A DNA stretch of 8,954 bases from an uncultured Actinotalea sp. (GCF_946885855.1 NZ_CAMPHH010000140.1:1-8954), one strand, 5' to 3'; shown: positions 1-5,876, numbered from the stretch's first letter. The notes: generated from the sequence alone by a model not told the origin. Translations and numbers: made by a program.

Positions 1-33
1 GTTCTACTCCTACGCCTATCCCGCACCGAAGGG

Positions 34-45
34 CGAAACGATTCG
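34..45. promoter_or_regulatory. Candidate LacI/GalR-type operator upstream of lacI-family gene
   Basis: CGAAACGATTCG is an imperfect palindrome (five of six half-site positions match) with a central CG step. LacI/GalR proteins commonly bind such sites, their hinge helices opening the central CpG. It lies 68 bases before the regulator's ATG and upstream of a -10-like TACGCT, which fits autoregulation or control of a divergent gene to the left of the window. Binding is inferred. Confidence 0.45.
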
Positions 46-68
46 ATGCGCTGGGCGAGTCTCCCCGC

Positions 69-74
69 TACGCT
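69..74 (+). promoter_or_regulatory. Candidate -10 box for lacI-family gene
   Basis: TACGCT fits the actinobacterial TAnnnT -10 pattern and would start transcription near position 81, about 30 bases before the ATG. I see no good -35 hexamer; the upstream space is next to the operator candidate. This is a weak prediction. Confidence 0.3.
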
Positions 75-113
75 GACGGCTCGTCAACCGTGATCGGCCG
101 AGGGGCAGGTGAG

Positions 114-1178
114 ATGCCGCACAGCCGCCCCACGCTCGCCGACGTCGCGTCGGCGGCGGGCGTGTCCGTCTCGACCGCGTCGCTCGCGTTCTCCGGTTCC
201 GGCCCCATCGCCGAGGAGACCCGGGCACGCGTCCTGGCCGCCGCGGAGCGCCTCGGCTACAGCGGCCCGAACCCGCTCGGCCGCTCGCTGCGCAGCGGTC
301 GCTCCGGGATCGCGGGCGTCATCATCGGCGACCAGCTGCGCCGCAGCTTCCGGGACCCCGTCGCGATCCAGGTCCTCGACGGACTGACCGGGGCGCTCGG
401 CCAGCTCGGGCTCGGCGTCCTGCTCGTCCCGGCGATGCCGGACCCGGACCGGCCGACCGCGGTGGACCCCCTCGTGGAGAGCGCGGCGATGGACGCGGCC
501 GTCCTGATCTGGGGCTTCCGGACCGACGACCCGGTGCTCGCGACGCTGCGCCGCCGCGGCGTGCCCGTCGTGGTGGGCGAAGGGCCCTCGACGACGACGG
601 CGCCCGTGGTCGCCATCGACGACCGCGGCGGCAGCGCGGAGCTCGCCCGCCACCTGCTCGGGCTCGGCCACGAGCGCATCGGCGTCGTCACGCTCCCCTT
701 CGACGCGACACGACGCTGCGGTCCGGTCGACGCCGCGCGCCGCGCCCAGCTGGACTGGGCTCCGACCCGGCACCGCCTCGAGGGCCTGGAGTCGGCGGGC
801 GTCCGACCCACCGTGGTCATGGAGGCCGAGGCCTCGCTCGTCGAGTCCGGCCGGGAGGCCGGGCTGCGGGTCCTGGAGGCGCCCGACCGGCCGACCGCCG
901 TCGTCGCGCAGTCCGACCTGCTCGCCGCGGGGGTGCTGCTGGCGGCGCGGGAGCTGGGCCTGCGGGTGCCCGAGGACGTGTCCGTCGCCGGGTTCGACGG
1001 GCTCGACCTGCCCTGGCTCGCGCCGGACGTGCTCACCACCGTCGCGCAGCCCCTCCAGGCCAAGGGCGAGGCGATGGGGACGATGGTCGGCCGGCTGCTG
1101 GCGGGCGAGGAGCCCGCGAACGTCGTCCTCGACGTCGAGCTCCGCACCGGCACGACGACAGGACCCCCGCCGGCCTGA
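114..1178 (+). CDS. LacI family transcriptional regulator
   Basis: A 354-residue DNA-binding repressor or activator that responds to a small ligand, most often a sugar. Residues 7-26 form the LacI helix-turn-helix (TLADVASAAGVSVSTASLAF), followed by a hinge around NPLGRSLRSG (53-62). The rest is a periplasmic-binding-protein-like ligand domain with typical late motifs such as RVPEDVSVAGFDGLD and TTVAQPLQ. The start at 114 is chosen because AGGGGC at 101-106 is well spaced as a ribosome binding site and the HTH then begins at the usual place; an in-frame GTG at 90 would add eight residues. The recognition helix reads STASLAFS where most family members have TVSRVLN-like residues, and the hinge has GR where AR is usual, so its operator may depart from the standard one. 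The ligand is unknown. No target operon is visible to the right, so a divergent gene to the left or autoregulation is likely. Confidence 0.93.
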   Translation: MPHSRPTLADVASAAGVSVSTASLAFSGSGPIAEETRARVLAAAERLGYSGPNPLGRSLRSGRSGIAGVIIGDQLRRSFRDPVAIQVLDGLTGALGQLGLGVLLVPAMPDPDRPTAVDPLVESAAMDAAVLIWGFRTDDPVLATLRRRGVPVVVGEGPSTTTAPVVAIDDRGGSAELARHLLGLGHERIGVVTLPFDATRRCGPVDAARRAQLDWAPTRHRLEGLESAGVRPTVVMEAEASLVESGREAGLRVLEAPDRPTAVVAQSDLLAAGVLLAARELGLRVPEDVSVAGFDGLDLPWLAPDVLTTVAQPLQAKGEAMGTMVGRLLAGEEPANVVLDVELRTGTTTGPPPA

Positions 1179-1207
1179 GCCGTCCGGGTCACCGGGAGGC
1201 GCCGTCG

Positions 1208-1636
1208 TCAGAGGCGGACGGTCGCCTGGGCCTTGCCGAGGACCCGCGCGCCCTCGAAGGTCACCGTGAGGTCGACGCGGACCGTGCGCGCCTCCGTGTC
1301 GACGGCGCCGACGACGCCCGCGACCTCGAGCACTGCCACGCCCGGGTCCGGCACGGGCACGGGACGCGTGAACCGCGTGGCGTACTCGACCACGGCCCCG
1401 GGGTCACCGGCCCAGTCGCACACGAGGTTGACCGCGGTCCCCATGGTGAACATGCCGTGCGCGATGACGCCGGGCAGGCCGACCTCGGTGGCGAAGCGCT
1501 CGTTCCAGTGGATCGGGTTGAGGTCGCCGCCGGCGCCGGCGTAGCGGACGAGGGTCCGGCGGTCGACCTCGACCGTGCGGGTGCCGATCGTCTCGCCGAC
1601 GGCGAGCGCCGCGAGGTCGGGGCGGGCGGCGCTCAC
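1208..1636 (-). CDS. hadB: MaoC-like (R)-hydratase/dehydratase, HadB-type subunit
   Basis: A 142-residue hot-dog fold enzyme that removes water from, or adds it to, a (3R)-hydroxyacyl/enoyl thioester. It carries the hydratase-2 motif: YAGAGGDLNPIHWNERFA at about 32-49, with catalytic Asp38 and His43 and Asn40 between them, followed by the conserved GVIAHGMFTMG. The length equals that of mycobacterial HadB. Its GTG start overlaps the stop of the upstream gene in a GTGA, indicating translational coupling and a heterodimer with that product. In mycobacteria the HadAB pair works in FAS-II for mycolic acids. This organism probably lacks mycolates, so the substrate here is uncertain. The adjacent downstream position holds a convergent regulator gene. 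Confidence 0.88.
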   Translation of the reverse strand: MSAARPDLAALAVGETIGTRTVEVDRRTLVRYAGAGGDLNPIHWNERFATEVGLPGVIAHGMFTMGTAVNLVCDWAGDPGAVVEYATRFTRPVPVPDPGVAVLEVAGVVGAVDTEARTVRVDLTVTFEGARVLGKAQATVRL

Positions 1637-2082
1637 GCGTCCGCCCCCCGCACGGCGAGCGTCGAGACCACGGTCGCGACCGGGGCGCCGTCGGCGGCCG
1701 CGATCTCGCAGCGCGTCGTCACCATCGCCAGGCCGGCGCGCTCGGTGATCGAGTCGACGTGGAGGGTCGTGACGAGCTCGTCACCGGCGTGGACGGGCCG
1801 GTGGTGGACGAAGCGCTCGTCCGCGTGGACCACGCGGGAGAAGTCGATGCCCGCCTCCGGGTCCTCGATGAGCTGCGCCTCGGCGCGCTGGGCGACGACC
1901 ACCGCGTAGGTGGGCGGGGCGACGACGTCGGGGTACCCGAGCGCCCGGGCGGCGTCGACGTCGTGGTGCGCCGGGTGCTGCGCCAGGACCGCAGTGGCGA
2001 AGGCGCGCACGTGCTCCCGGCCCACCTGGTACGGCGCGGTGGGCGCATAGGAACGACCCGCGTAGGCGGTGTTCACGGCCAT
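1633..2082 (-). CDS. hadA: FAS1-like/MaoC N-terminal dehydratase, HadA-type subunit
   Basis: A 149-residue single hot-dog domain of the HadA/UPF0336 kind. It has the expected N-terminal pattern (AVNTAYAGRSYAPTAPYQVG), the PPTYA segment and HHRPVHAGDEL before the central helix. It lacks the GDxNPxH catalytic motif, which the downstream partner supplies; in the mycobacterial HadAB dimer this subunit binds the acyl chain. ATG at 2082 is preferred because the resulting MAVN start resembles family members beginning MxVN; a GTG two codons later is possible. The Shine-Dalgarno signal (GAGGA) is rather far upstream. It follows rpmG by 34 bases and overlaps hadB, so all three are probably on one transcript with the two upstream tRNAs. 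Confidence 0.86.
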   Translation of the reverse strand: MAVNTAYAGRSYAPTAPYQVGREHVRAFATAVLAQHPAHHDVDAARALGYPDVVAPPTYAVVVAQRAEAQLIEDPEAGIDFSRVVHADERFVHHRPVHAGDELVTTLHVDSITERAGLAMVTTRCEIAAADGAPVATVVSTLAVRGADA

Positions 2083-2116
2083 GCGCGGGTCGTCCTCAGC
2101 TCGGTGAGCCGCTGGG

Positions 2117-2287
2117 TCAGCGGGTCTCGCGGTGCAGCGTGTGACGGCCGTCCCGCGGGCAGAACTTCTTCATCTCCAGGCGGTCCGGGTCGTTGCGCCG
2201 GTTCTTCTTGGTGATGTAGTTCCGCTCCTTGCACTCGGTGCACGCGAGCGTGATCTTCGGACGGACGTCCTGCGACTTGCTGGCCAC
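2117..2287 (-). CDS. rpmG: 50S ribosomal protein L33
   Basis: A 56-residue ribosomal protein of the large subunit, located near the E site. The sequence runs [20 protein letters not shown], then [20 protein letters not shown], then [15 protein letters not shown]. It has a CxxC pair at about 16-19 and a third Cys at 43, with Asp in place of a fourth Cys. The same CPRD arrangement occurs in other zinc-type L33 proteins (for example a Bacillus L33), so this is an ordinary C+ form. The start is GTG at 2287, with GAGAGGTGG upstream as ribosome binding site. The gene lies between tRNA-Met and hadA, an order also found in mycobacteria. Confidence 0.97.
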   Translation of the reverse strand: MASKSQDVRPKITLACTECKERNYITKKNRRNDPDRLEMKKFCPRDGRHTLHRETR

Positions 2288-2373
2288 GGTCTTGCCACCT
2301 CTCGCGCCGGCTGCTGCGGCGCCTCGGTCGTCGTGCGCGTGCCGGTGATCGGCGCGCGCTGCTGCTTCAGGAG

Positions 2374-2450
2374 TGGTAGCGGGGGCGGGGATCGAACCCG
2401 CGACCTCACGATTATGAGTCGTGCGCTCTGACCTACTGAGCTACCCCGCC
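2374..2450 (-). tRNA. tRNA-Met (CAT), elongator type
   Basis: A full cloverleaf reads leftward from GGCGGGGTAGCTCAG. The anticodon CAT is at 2416-2414 in loop CTCATAA with stem CACGA/TCGTG, and the T arm is GCGGG-TTCGATC-CCCGC. The 3' CCA is encoded in the DNA (2376-2374). The acceptor starts with a G-U pair and the anticodon stem lacks the three G-C pairs of initiators, so this is not an initiator. A lysidine-modified tRNA-Ile with CAT cannot be fully excluded, but the position just before rpmG matches the elongator Met gene of other actinobacteria. Confidence 0.94.
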
Positions 2451-2470
2451 GCGTCAGCCCTGCTACGGCA

Positions 2471-2513
2471 CACGGGGCCGCCGGACGGTTGTCACCGTCA
2501 GGCAGCCCCCGTG
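2471..2513. other. Two-part hairpin in the spacer between tRNA-Thr and tRNA-Met
   Basis: CACGGGG (2471-2477) pairs with CCCCGTG (2507-2513), and inside it GACGGT (2484-2489) pairs with ACCGTC (2494-2499) around a TGTC loop. It fills most of the 80-base spacer of the presumed tRNA precursor and could position nuclease cuts. It has no T tract and lies before an operon gene, so I do not call it a terminator. Confidence 0.35.
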
Positions 2514-2530
2514 CGGAACAGAACCACCAG

Positions 2531-2603
2531 AGCCCCGAAAGGGAATCGAACCCTTGACCTTCTCCTTACCATGGAGACGCTCTGCCGACTGAGCTATCGG
2601 GGC
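2531..2603 (-). tRNA. tRNA-Thr (GGT)
   Basis: The cloverleaf reads leftward with a perfect seven-pair acceptor stem (GCCCCGA/TCGGGGC). The anticodon GGT is at 2570-2568 in loop ATGGTAA with stem TCTCC/GGAGA, and the T arm is AAGGG-TTCGATT-CCCTT. The discriminator base is T. The 3' CCA is not encoded, unlike in the tRNA-Met next to it. Confidence 0.96.
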
Positions 2604-2613
2604 AGCGCGTGCC

Positions 2614-2643
2614 AGGGTACACGCGCTGCGGGGGTGCTGCGAA
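2614..2643 (-). promoter_or_regulatory. Candidate promoter of the tRNA-Thr/tRNA-Met/rpmG/hadAB operon
   Basis: On the minus strand TTCGCA (2643-2638) and TACCCT (2619-2614) are spaced by 18 bases, matching TTGACA in four of six positions and the TAnnnT -10 pattern. Transcription would start near 2607, only a few bases before the tRNA-Thr 5' end at 2603, as expected for a stable-RNA promoter. Confidence 0.55.
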
Positions 2644-2666
2644 ATCCCGGCTCCCTCTCCCGCCGG

Positions 2667-2682
2667 CGGGCCGACCGGCCCG
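2667..2682 (-). terminator. Possible weak terminator hairpin after the Nudix gene
   Basis: CGGGCC and GGCCCG form a six-pair stem around a four-base loop, about 50 bases past the Nudix stop and before the tRNA-Thr promoter. There is no T tract, so termination here is only plausible from position. Confidence 0.25.
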
Positions 2683-2730
2683 GTCCGTCGCCGCGTCCCC
2701 ATCGGCCGTCGCCTCACTCGCGGCACGGGC

Positions 2731-3282
2731 TCAGCGCACCCGGCCGAGGGCCAGCGCCGCGTACATCAGCGCCGCGACCGACTCCCCGTCGGTGATGGTG
2801 CCGTCGCGCACGAGGTCCAGGACCTCCGACCAGGCCACGCGCCGCACCGTCGCGATGCCCTCCTCCGCCCGCGCGTCGCCGTCGGCCGTCGACGACGTCC
2901 GGAGACCCCGCGCGAGGAAGACGTGCTCGGGCGCCCGGCAGATCCCGTTGAGGGCCGTCATGCTGCCGACCTCCTCCCAGCGGTCGGCCTCCAGGCCGGT
3001 CTCCTCCAGCAGCTCGCGCCGCGCGGCCGCGAGCAGGTCCTCCCCGTCCGAGCCGCCCGCGGGCACCTCGAGGGAGAGCGTCCCGGTCGTGTAGCGCGGG
3101 ACCTCGACGAGGACGACCTCGTCGTCGTCGGTGAGCGGCACGACGAACACCGCGGGCTGCCGGACCTCAAGCACGCCGTAGATGCCGTCGCCCCCGTCGG
3201 GGCGGCGCACCCGGTCCTCCCGGACGACCACCCACGGGTTCTCGTAGACGACGGTCGAGGAGCGGGTCAGCCACGGGTGCAT
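2731..3282 (-). CDS. Nudix hydrolase (ADP-ribose pyrophosphatase-like)
   Basis: A 183-residue cytoplasmic Nudix enzyme that probably cleaves ADP-ribose or another nucleoside diphosphate-X into monophosphates using Mg2+. The Nudix box is at about 76-97: GGSDGED followed by RRELLEETGL, with metal-binding Glu90, Glu93 and Glu94. It is preceded by the LEVPAGG turn typical of ADP-ribose pyrophosphatases. The spacing between the first Gly and Glu81 is one residue shorter than the textbook GX5E; I recall the same form in other actinobacterial members and read it as a subfamily trait. Start ATG 3282 follows a TGAGG-like site. The gene is alone, lying downstream of tRNA-Tyr and its hairpin. No clear promoter is visible in the 71 bases before it. 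The exact substrate cannot be read from the sequence. Confidence 0.9.
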   Translation of the reverse strand: MHPWLTRSSTVVYENPWVVVREDRVRRPDGGDGIYGVLEVRQPAVFVVPLTDDDEVVLVEVPRYTTGTLSLEVPAGGSDGEDLLAAARRELLEETGLEADRWEEVGSMTALNGICRAPEHVFLARGLRTSSTADGDARAEEGIATVRRVAWSEVLDLVRDGTITDGESVAALMYAALALGRVR

Positions 3283-3353
3283 GGCCTCAGCCTGCCAGCC
3301 GCGCGGGGCCAGGCGGCGCTGCGGTGGGCGGCGGCTCGACCCGAGGGGGAAGC

Positions 3354-3389
3354 ACGAGACCCCGCCCGGTGTCCCGGGCGGGGTCTCGT
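3354..3389 (-). terminator. Perfect 16-bp hairpin after tRNA-Tyr, likely terminator
   Basis: ACGAGACCCCGCCCGG (3354-3369) is fully complementary to 3374-3389 across a TGTC loop. It begins seven bases past the 3' end of tRNA-Tyr in its direction of transcription. The flank on that side (GCTTCCCC) has little T, as is common in high-GC actinobacteria. It also separates the tRNA from the Nudix gene. Confidence 0.75.
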
Positions 3390-3395
3390 CTGGCG

Positions 3396-3476
3396 TGGCA
3401 GGTGAGGGATTCGAACCCCCGAAGCTTGCGCGGCTGATTTACAGTCAGCTCCCTTTGGCCGCTCGGGCAACCTGCC
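3396..3476 (-). tRNA. tRNA-Tyr (GTA)
   Basis: A class II tRNA of 81 bases without CCA. The acceptor is GGCAGGT/ACCTGCC, and the anticodon GTA is at 3442-3440 in loop CTGTAAA with stem GCTGA/TCAGC. A long variable arm (CGCGCAAGCTTC region) precedes the T arm GGGGG-TTCGAAT-CCCTC. The discriminator is A and the 3' CCA is not encoded. Confidence 0.96.
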
Positions 3477-3537
3477 GTTCGCCCCGGCCACGAACCCACC
3501 CCTGCGGGCGCGCTCGATCGGTCCGGCTGCGGATGGA

Positions 3538-3546
3538 AGGATAGCA
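3538..3546 (-). promoter_or_regulatory. Candidate extended -10 promoter for tRNA-Tyr
   Basis: On the minus strand TGCTATCCT combines a TGn extension with a TAnnnT -10 box. Transcription would start near 3531, giving a leader of about 55 bases before the tRNA. I find no matching -35 hexamer at the usual distance; an extended -10 can work without one. Confidence 0.35.
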
Positions 3547-3582
3547 ACTCCTGCACGCCGGTCCGTACACGGAGGAGCACCC

Positions 3583-4074
3583 ATGGCATCGGAGTCGTCG
3601 TTCGACGTGGTCAGCAAGGTCGACCGCCAGGAGGTCGACAACGCGCTGAACCAGGCCGCGAAGGAGATCGCCCAGCGGTACGACTTCAAGAACGTCGGCG
3701 CGTCGATCGCCTGGAGCGGCGAGAAGATCGTCATGACGGCGAACTCCGAGGAGCGGGTCAAGGCCGTCCTGGACGTCTTCGAGACCAAGCTGATCAAGCG
3801 CGGCATCTCCCTGAAGTCGCTCGACGCCGGCGAGCCGAAGGCCTCCGGCAAGGAGTACCGGCTCGAGGCGGCGGTCAAGGAGGGCATCGCCACCGACGAG
3901 GCCAAGAAGATCAGCAAGCTGATCCGCGACGAGGGCCCCAAGGGCGTCAAGGCGCAGATCCAGGGCGACGAGCTGCGAGTGTCCGCCAAGAGCCGCGACG
4001 ACCTCCAGGCCGTCATCGCGATGCTCAAGCAGGCCGACCTCGACGTCGCGCTGCAGTTCATCAACTACCGCTGA
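3583..4074 (+). CDS. YajQ family nucleotide-binding protein
   Basis: A 163-residue protein of the YajQ (UPF0234/DUF520) family, matching the family's usual length of about 160. It runs end to end with family hallmarks: [20 protein letters not shown] at the start, [10 protein letters not shown], then [20 protein letters not shown], and the C-terminal LQFINYR. Members fold as two RNA-recognition-like domains and bind nucleotides. Some bind cyclic di-GMP and act with a transcription factor; whether this one does is unknown. ATG 3583 is well supported by GGAGGAG at 3571-3577. The gene diverges from tRNA-Tyr, and a phosphotransferase gene follows after five bases, probably on the same transcript. 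Confidence 0.95.
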   Translation: MASESSFDVVSKVDRQEVDNALNQAAKEIAQRYDFKNVGASIAWSGEKIVMTANSEERVKAVLDVFETKLIKRGISLKSLDAGEPKASGKEYRLEAAVKEGIATDEAKKISKLIRDEGPKGVKAQIQGDELRVSAKSRDDLQAVIAMLKQADLDVALQFINYR

Positions 4075-4079
4075 GCGGG

Positions 4080-4790
4080 ATGGCCGACGGCGCTCCCGGC
4101 CCGGACCGGGAGCGCTCGGCGGACGACGACGTCCTCGACCTCGCCTCCGCCGCGGCGCCCGGTCTCGACCTGGCCCGGGCGACCGTGGTCGCCGGCGAGT
4201 TCCACGACGTCGTCCTCGTCCCCGGGGTCACGGCCGTCAAGGTCGCCCGCGGCGCCGCGGCGCAGCACCTCGGCCGCCGGGCCGCGCTGCTGTCCCGGCT
4301 GGCCGGGCTCGGCCTGCCCTTCGCCGTCCCCCGACCGCTCGGCGAGGTCGTGACGGCCCGAGCTCATGGCCGACGCGGTCCGACTGCTCCCGGCCGCCGT
4401 CAGGGGCGCCGCCCACCGACGGCTGGAGGCGGCCCTGGCCCCCCGCCCGTCCCGCCGTCGCTCGTGCACGGCGACCTCGCCGGAGCCAACGTCCTGCTGG
4501 GCGGCGACGGGCGCGTCGTCGGCGTGCTCGACTGGGACCTGGCACAGCCCTTCGACCCCGCGGTGGACGCCGCGTGCCTGGCCTGGTTCGGGTGGCCTGT
4601 CGTCGGCGCCGCGGTCCACCCGGACGCCCTCCGCCGAGCCCGCGTGTGGCACGGCGTGTTCCCGGTGGAGCAGGTCGCCGCCGCCCTGGACAACAGCGAG
4701 GACCGCCGCACGGTCGACGGGGCCGTGCGGCGGGCGACCGCCTGGATCGCGCGGCAGGAGTCGTCCGGCAGCGTCGCCGGCCGGGCCTAG
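4080..4790 (+). CDS. APH-family phosphotransferase, internally damaged
   Basis: An open frame of 236 residues. It has the C-terminal lobe of the aminoglycoside/choline kinase-like fold: LVHGDLAGANVLL with His130, Asp132 and Asn137, then VLDWD with Asp151 and Asp153, then FDPAVDAACLAWFGW. An N-lobe segment has Lys54 in AVKVA. Relatives of this kind are usually near 300 residues. Residues about 93-121 (4356-4442) look like another frame being read. Over this stretch the used frame has G or C in the third position of only 17 of 29 codons, while the +1-shifted frame has 25 of 27 and encodes ELMADAVRLLPAAVRGAAHR, a plausible kinase helix. This implies a lost segment near 4352-4360 (length 3n+2) and a lost base near the C run at 4439-4444, together restoring frame. 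The start follows the YajQ stop by five bases. Substrate unknown; activity is doubtful because the hinge region is missing. Confidence 0.75.
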   Translation: MADGAPGPDRERSADDDVLDLASAAAPGLDLARATVVAGEFHDVVLVPGVTAVKVARGAAAQHLGRRAALLSRLAGLGLPFAVPRPLGEVVTARAHGRRGPTAPGRRQGRRPPTAGGGPGPPPVPPSLVHGDLAGANVLLGGDGRVVGVLDWDLAQPFDPAVDAACLAWFGWPVVGAAVHPDALRRARVWHGVFPVEQVAAALDNSEDRRTVDGAVRRATAWIARQESSGSVAGRA

Positions 4791-5659
4791 AAGCGCTGGA
4801 TCCCGCCCTGCTCGTCGGCCATGGCCTGCAGGCGCGCGATGCGGTCGGCCATCGGCGGGTGCGTCGCGAACATCTTCGCCATCCCGCCCCCCTTGAACGG
4901 GTTGGCGATCATGAGGTGGCTCACGTCGACGAGGTCGCGGTTCGCCGGGAGCGGTGCGCGCTGCGTGCCCCGCTCGAGCTTGGCCAGCGCCGAGGCGAGC
5001 GCGAGCGGGTCGCCGGTCAGCCGTGCGCCGTCCTCGTCCGCGTCGTACTCGCGCGTCCGGCTGATCGCGAACTGGATGAGCATCGCGGCGAACGGCGCCA
5101 GGAGCGCCATCGCCAGCATCGCGAGCGGGTTCCCGCCGCGCTCGCGATCCCCGCCGAAGAACATGAGGAACTGCGCGACCGACGTGATGAGTCCCGCGAG
5201 CGCGGCCGCGACCGACGAGGTGAGGATGTCCCGGTTGTAGACGTGCATGAGCTCGTGGCCGAGGACCCCGCGCAGCTCGCGCTCGTCGAGGATCTGCAGG
5301 ATGCCCTCGGTGCAGCAGACGGCGGCGTTCTTGGGGTTGCGGCCCGTCGCGAAGGCGTTGGGCGCCATGGTCGGGGAGACGTAGAGCCGCGGCATGGGCT
5401 GCCGCGCGGCGACGGAGAGCTCGCGGACGATCCGGTACATCGCCGGCTGCTCGAGCTCGCTCACCGGGCGCGCCCGCATGGCGCGGATCGCGATCCTGTC
5501 CGAGTTCCAGTAGCCGTAGGCCGTGACCAGCAGGCCGATCGCCGCGAAGAGCCAGATGAACCGGCCGCTGCCGACGAGCCCACCCAGGAGCAGGACGACC
5601 ACCCAGAGCACGCCGAACAGCCCGGCGGTCTTGAGCCCGTTGAAGTGACGCCGACCCAC
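4787..5659 (-). CDS. htpX: Zinc metalloprotease HtpX
   Basis: A 290-residue membrane metalloprotease of the M48 family that degrades misfolded membrane proteins on the cytoplasmic side; the length matches E. coli HtpX (293). Two membrane segments lie at about 11-30 and 33-51. The zinc motif HELMH is at 135-139 (catalytic Glu136), with two more hydrophobic segments at about 148-168 and 178-200. The third zinc ligand is Glu204 in TREYDADEDGARLTG, and the C-terminal THPPMADRIARLQ motif is present. The start is GTG at 5659, because GGAGG (5669-5665) lies five bases before it and the family begins with a sequence like RRHFNGLKT. The open frame extends 42 codons further upstream without family support. 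The stop shares CTAG with that of the convergent phosphotransferase. Confidence 0.95.
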   Translation of the reverse strand: MGRRHFNGLKTAGLFGVLWVVVLLLGGLVGSGRFIWLFAAIGLLVTAYGYWNSDRIAIRAMRARPVSELEQPAMYRIVRELSVAARQPMPRLYVSPTMAPNAFATGRNPKNAAVCCTEGILQILDERELRGVLGHELMHVYNRDILTSSVAAALAGLITSVAQFLMFFGGDRERGGNPLAMLAMALLAPFAAMLIQFAISRTREYDADEDGARLTGDPLALASALAKLERGTQRAPLPANRDLVDVSHLMIANPFKGGGMAKMFATHPPMADRIARLQAMADEQGGIQRF

Positions 5660-5876
5660 AGATGCCTCCGTCTCCACGCGGTCACCCGACGCCGGCGGCC
5701 GTCCCACCCGCGCGGTGCCCCTCAGGAGCAGGCGACCACGCGGCCGTGGGGCGCGCACGCCCACAGGGACAACGCCACGCGCCACCGGCCCGTTCCCGGC
5801 GGACGGGTGAAGCCGCGGCCGACCGCCCGGGCGCGCGCGGCGCCGTCGTCGGCGGTGGGCCGCGCCTCGGCGGCGG
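5660..5876. other. GC-rich gap between htpX and fprA
   Basis: This 217-base stretch follows the reductase stop and precedes htpX on the minus strand. Apart from the htpX ribosome binding site I see only short GC-rich inverted repeats, such as CCCGT (5789-5793) with ACGGG (5803-5807). There is no convincing promoter, terminator or small gene. An htpX promoter must lie here or further upstream. Confidence 0.4.

Larger units (their letters stand above)
1..76 (+). pseudogene. Possible truncated 3' end of a DUF5996-like gene
   Basis: Reading from base 2, the frame encodes FYSYAYPAPKG, then an unrelated-looking tail (ETIRCAGRVSPLR) and a TGA at 74-76. The first 11 residues resemble, from memory, a segment inside DUF5996 family proteins, where roughly another 70 or more residues normally follow. 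Codon third positions are G or C in 9 of the first 11 codons but only 7 of the next 13. So the coding signal fades at about position 34, where the candidate LacI operator starts. I infer that a gene entering from the left is broken here. It could instead be the natural end of an unrelated protein, or a chance match; only 11 residues support it. No function is assigned. Confidence 0.35.

Noticed and set aside
4..21. Three CTAnnC hexamers in a row (CTACTC, CTACGC, CTATCC)
   Set aside because: They are explained by the codons for alternating Tyr residues in the FYSYAYP peptide, so they are not called a regulatory repeat.
1179..1207. Terminator between lacI-family gene and hadB
   Set aside because: The 29-base gap offers only a four-pair CCGG/CCGG stem, too weak to call.
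2153..2164. L33 lacks the fourth zinc-ligand cysteine (CPRD instead of CxxC)
   Set aside because: The same CPRD form is known in other zinc-type L33 proteins, so it is a normal variant rather than a defect.
2990..3060. Nudix box one residue short between Gly and first Glu
   Set aside because: The codons are in frame and clean, and similar PAGGSDGED segments are familiar from actinobacterial ADP-ribose pyrophosphatase-like proteins. It looks like a subfamily trait.
3544..3582. A promoter for the YajQ gene in the divergent region
   Set aside because: The ribosome binding site is clear, but no plus-strand hexamer pair fits TTGACA/TAnnnT with acceptable spacing, so nothing was annotated.
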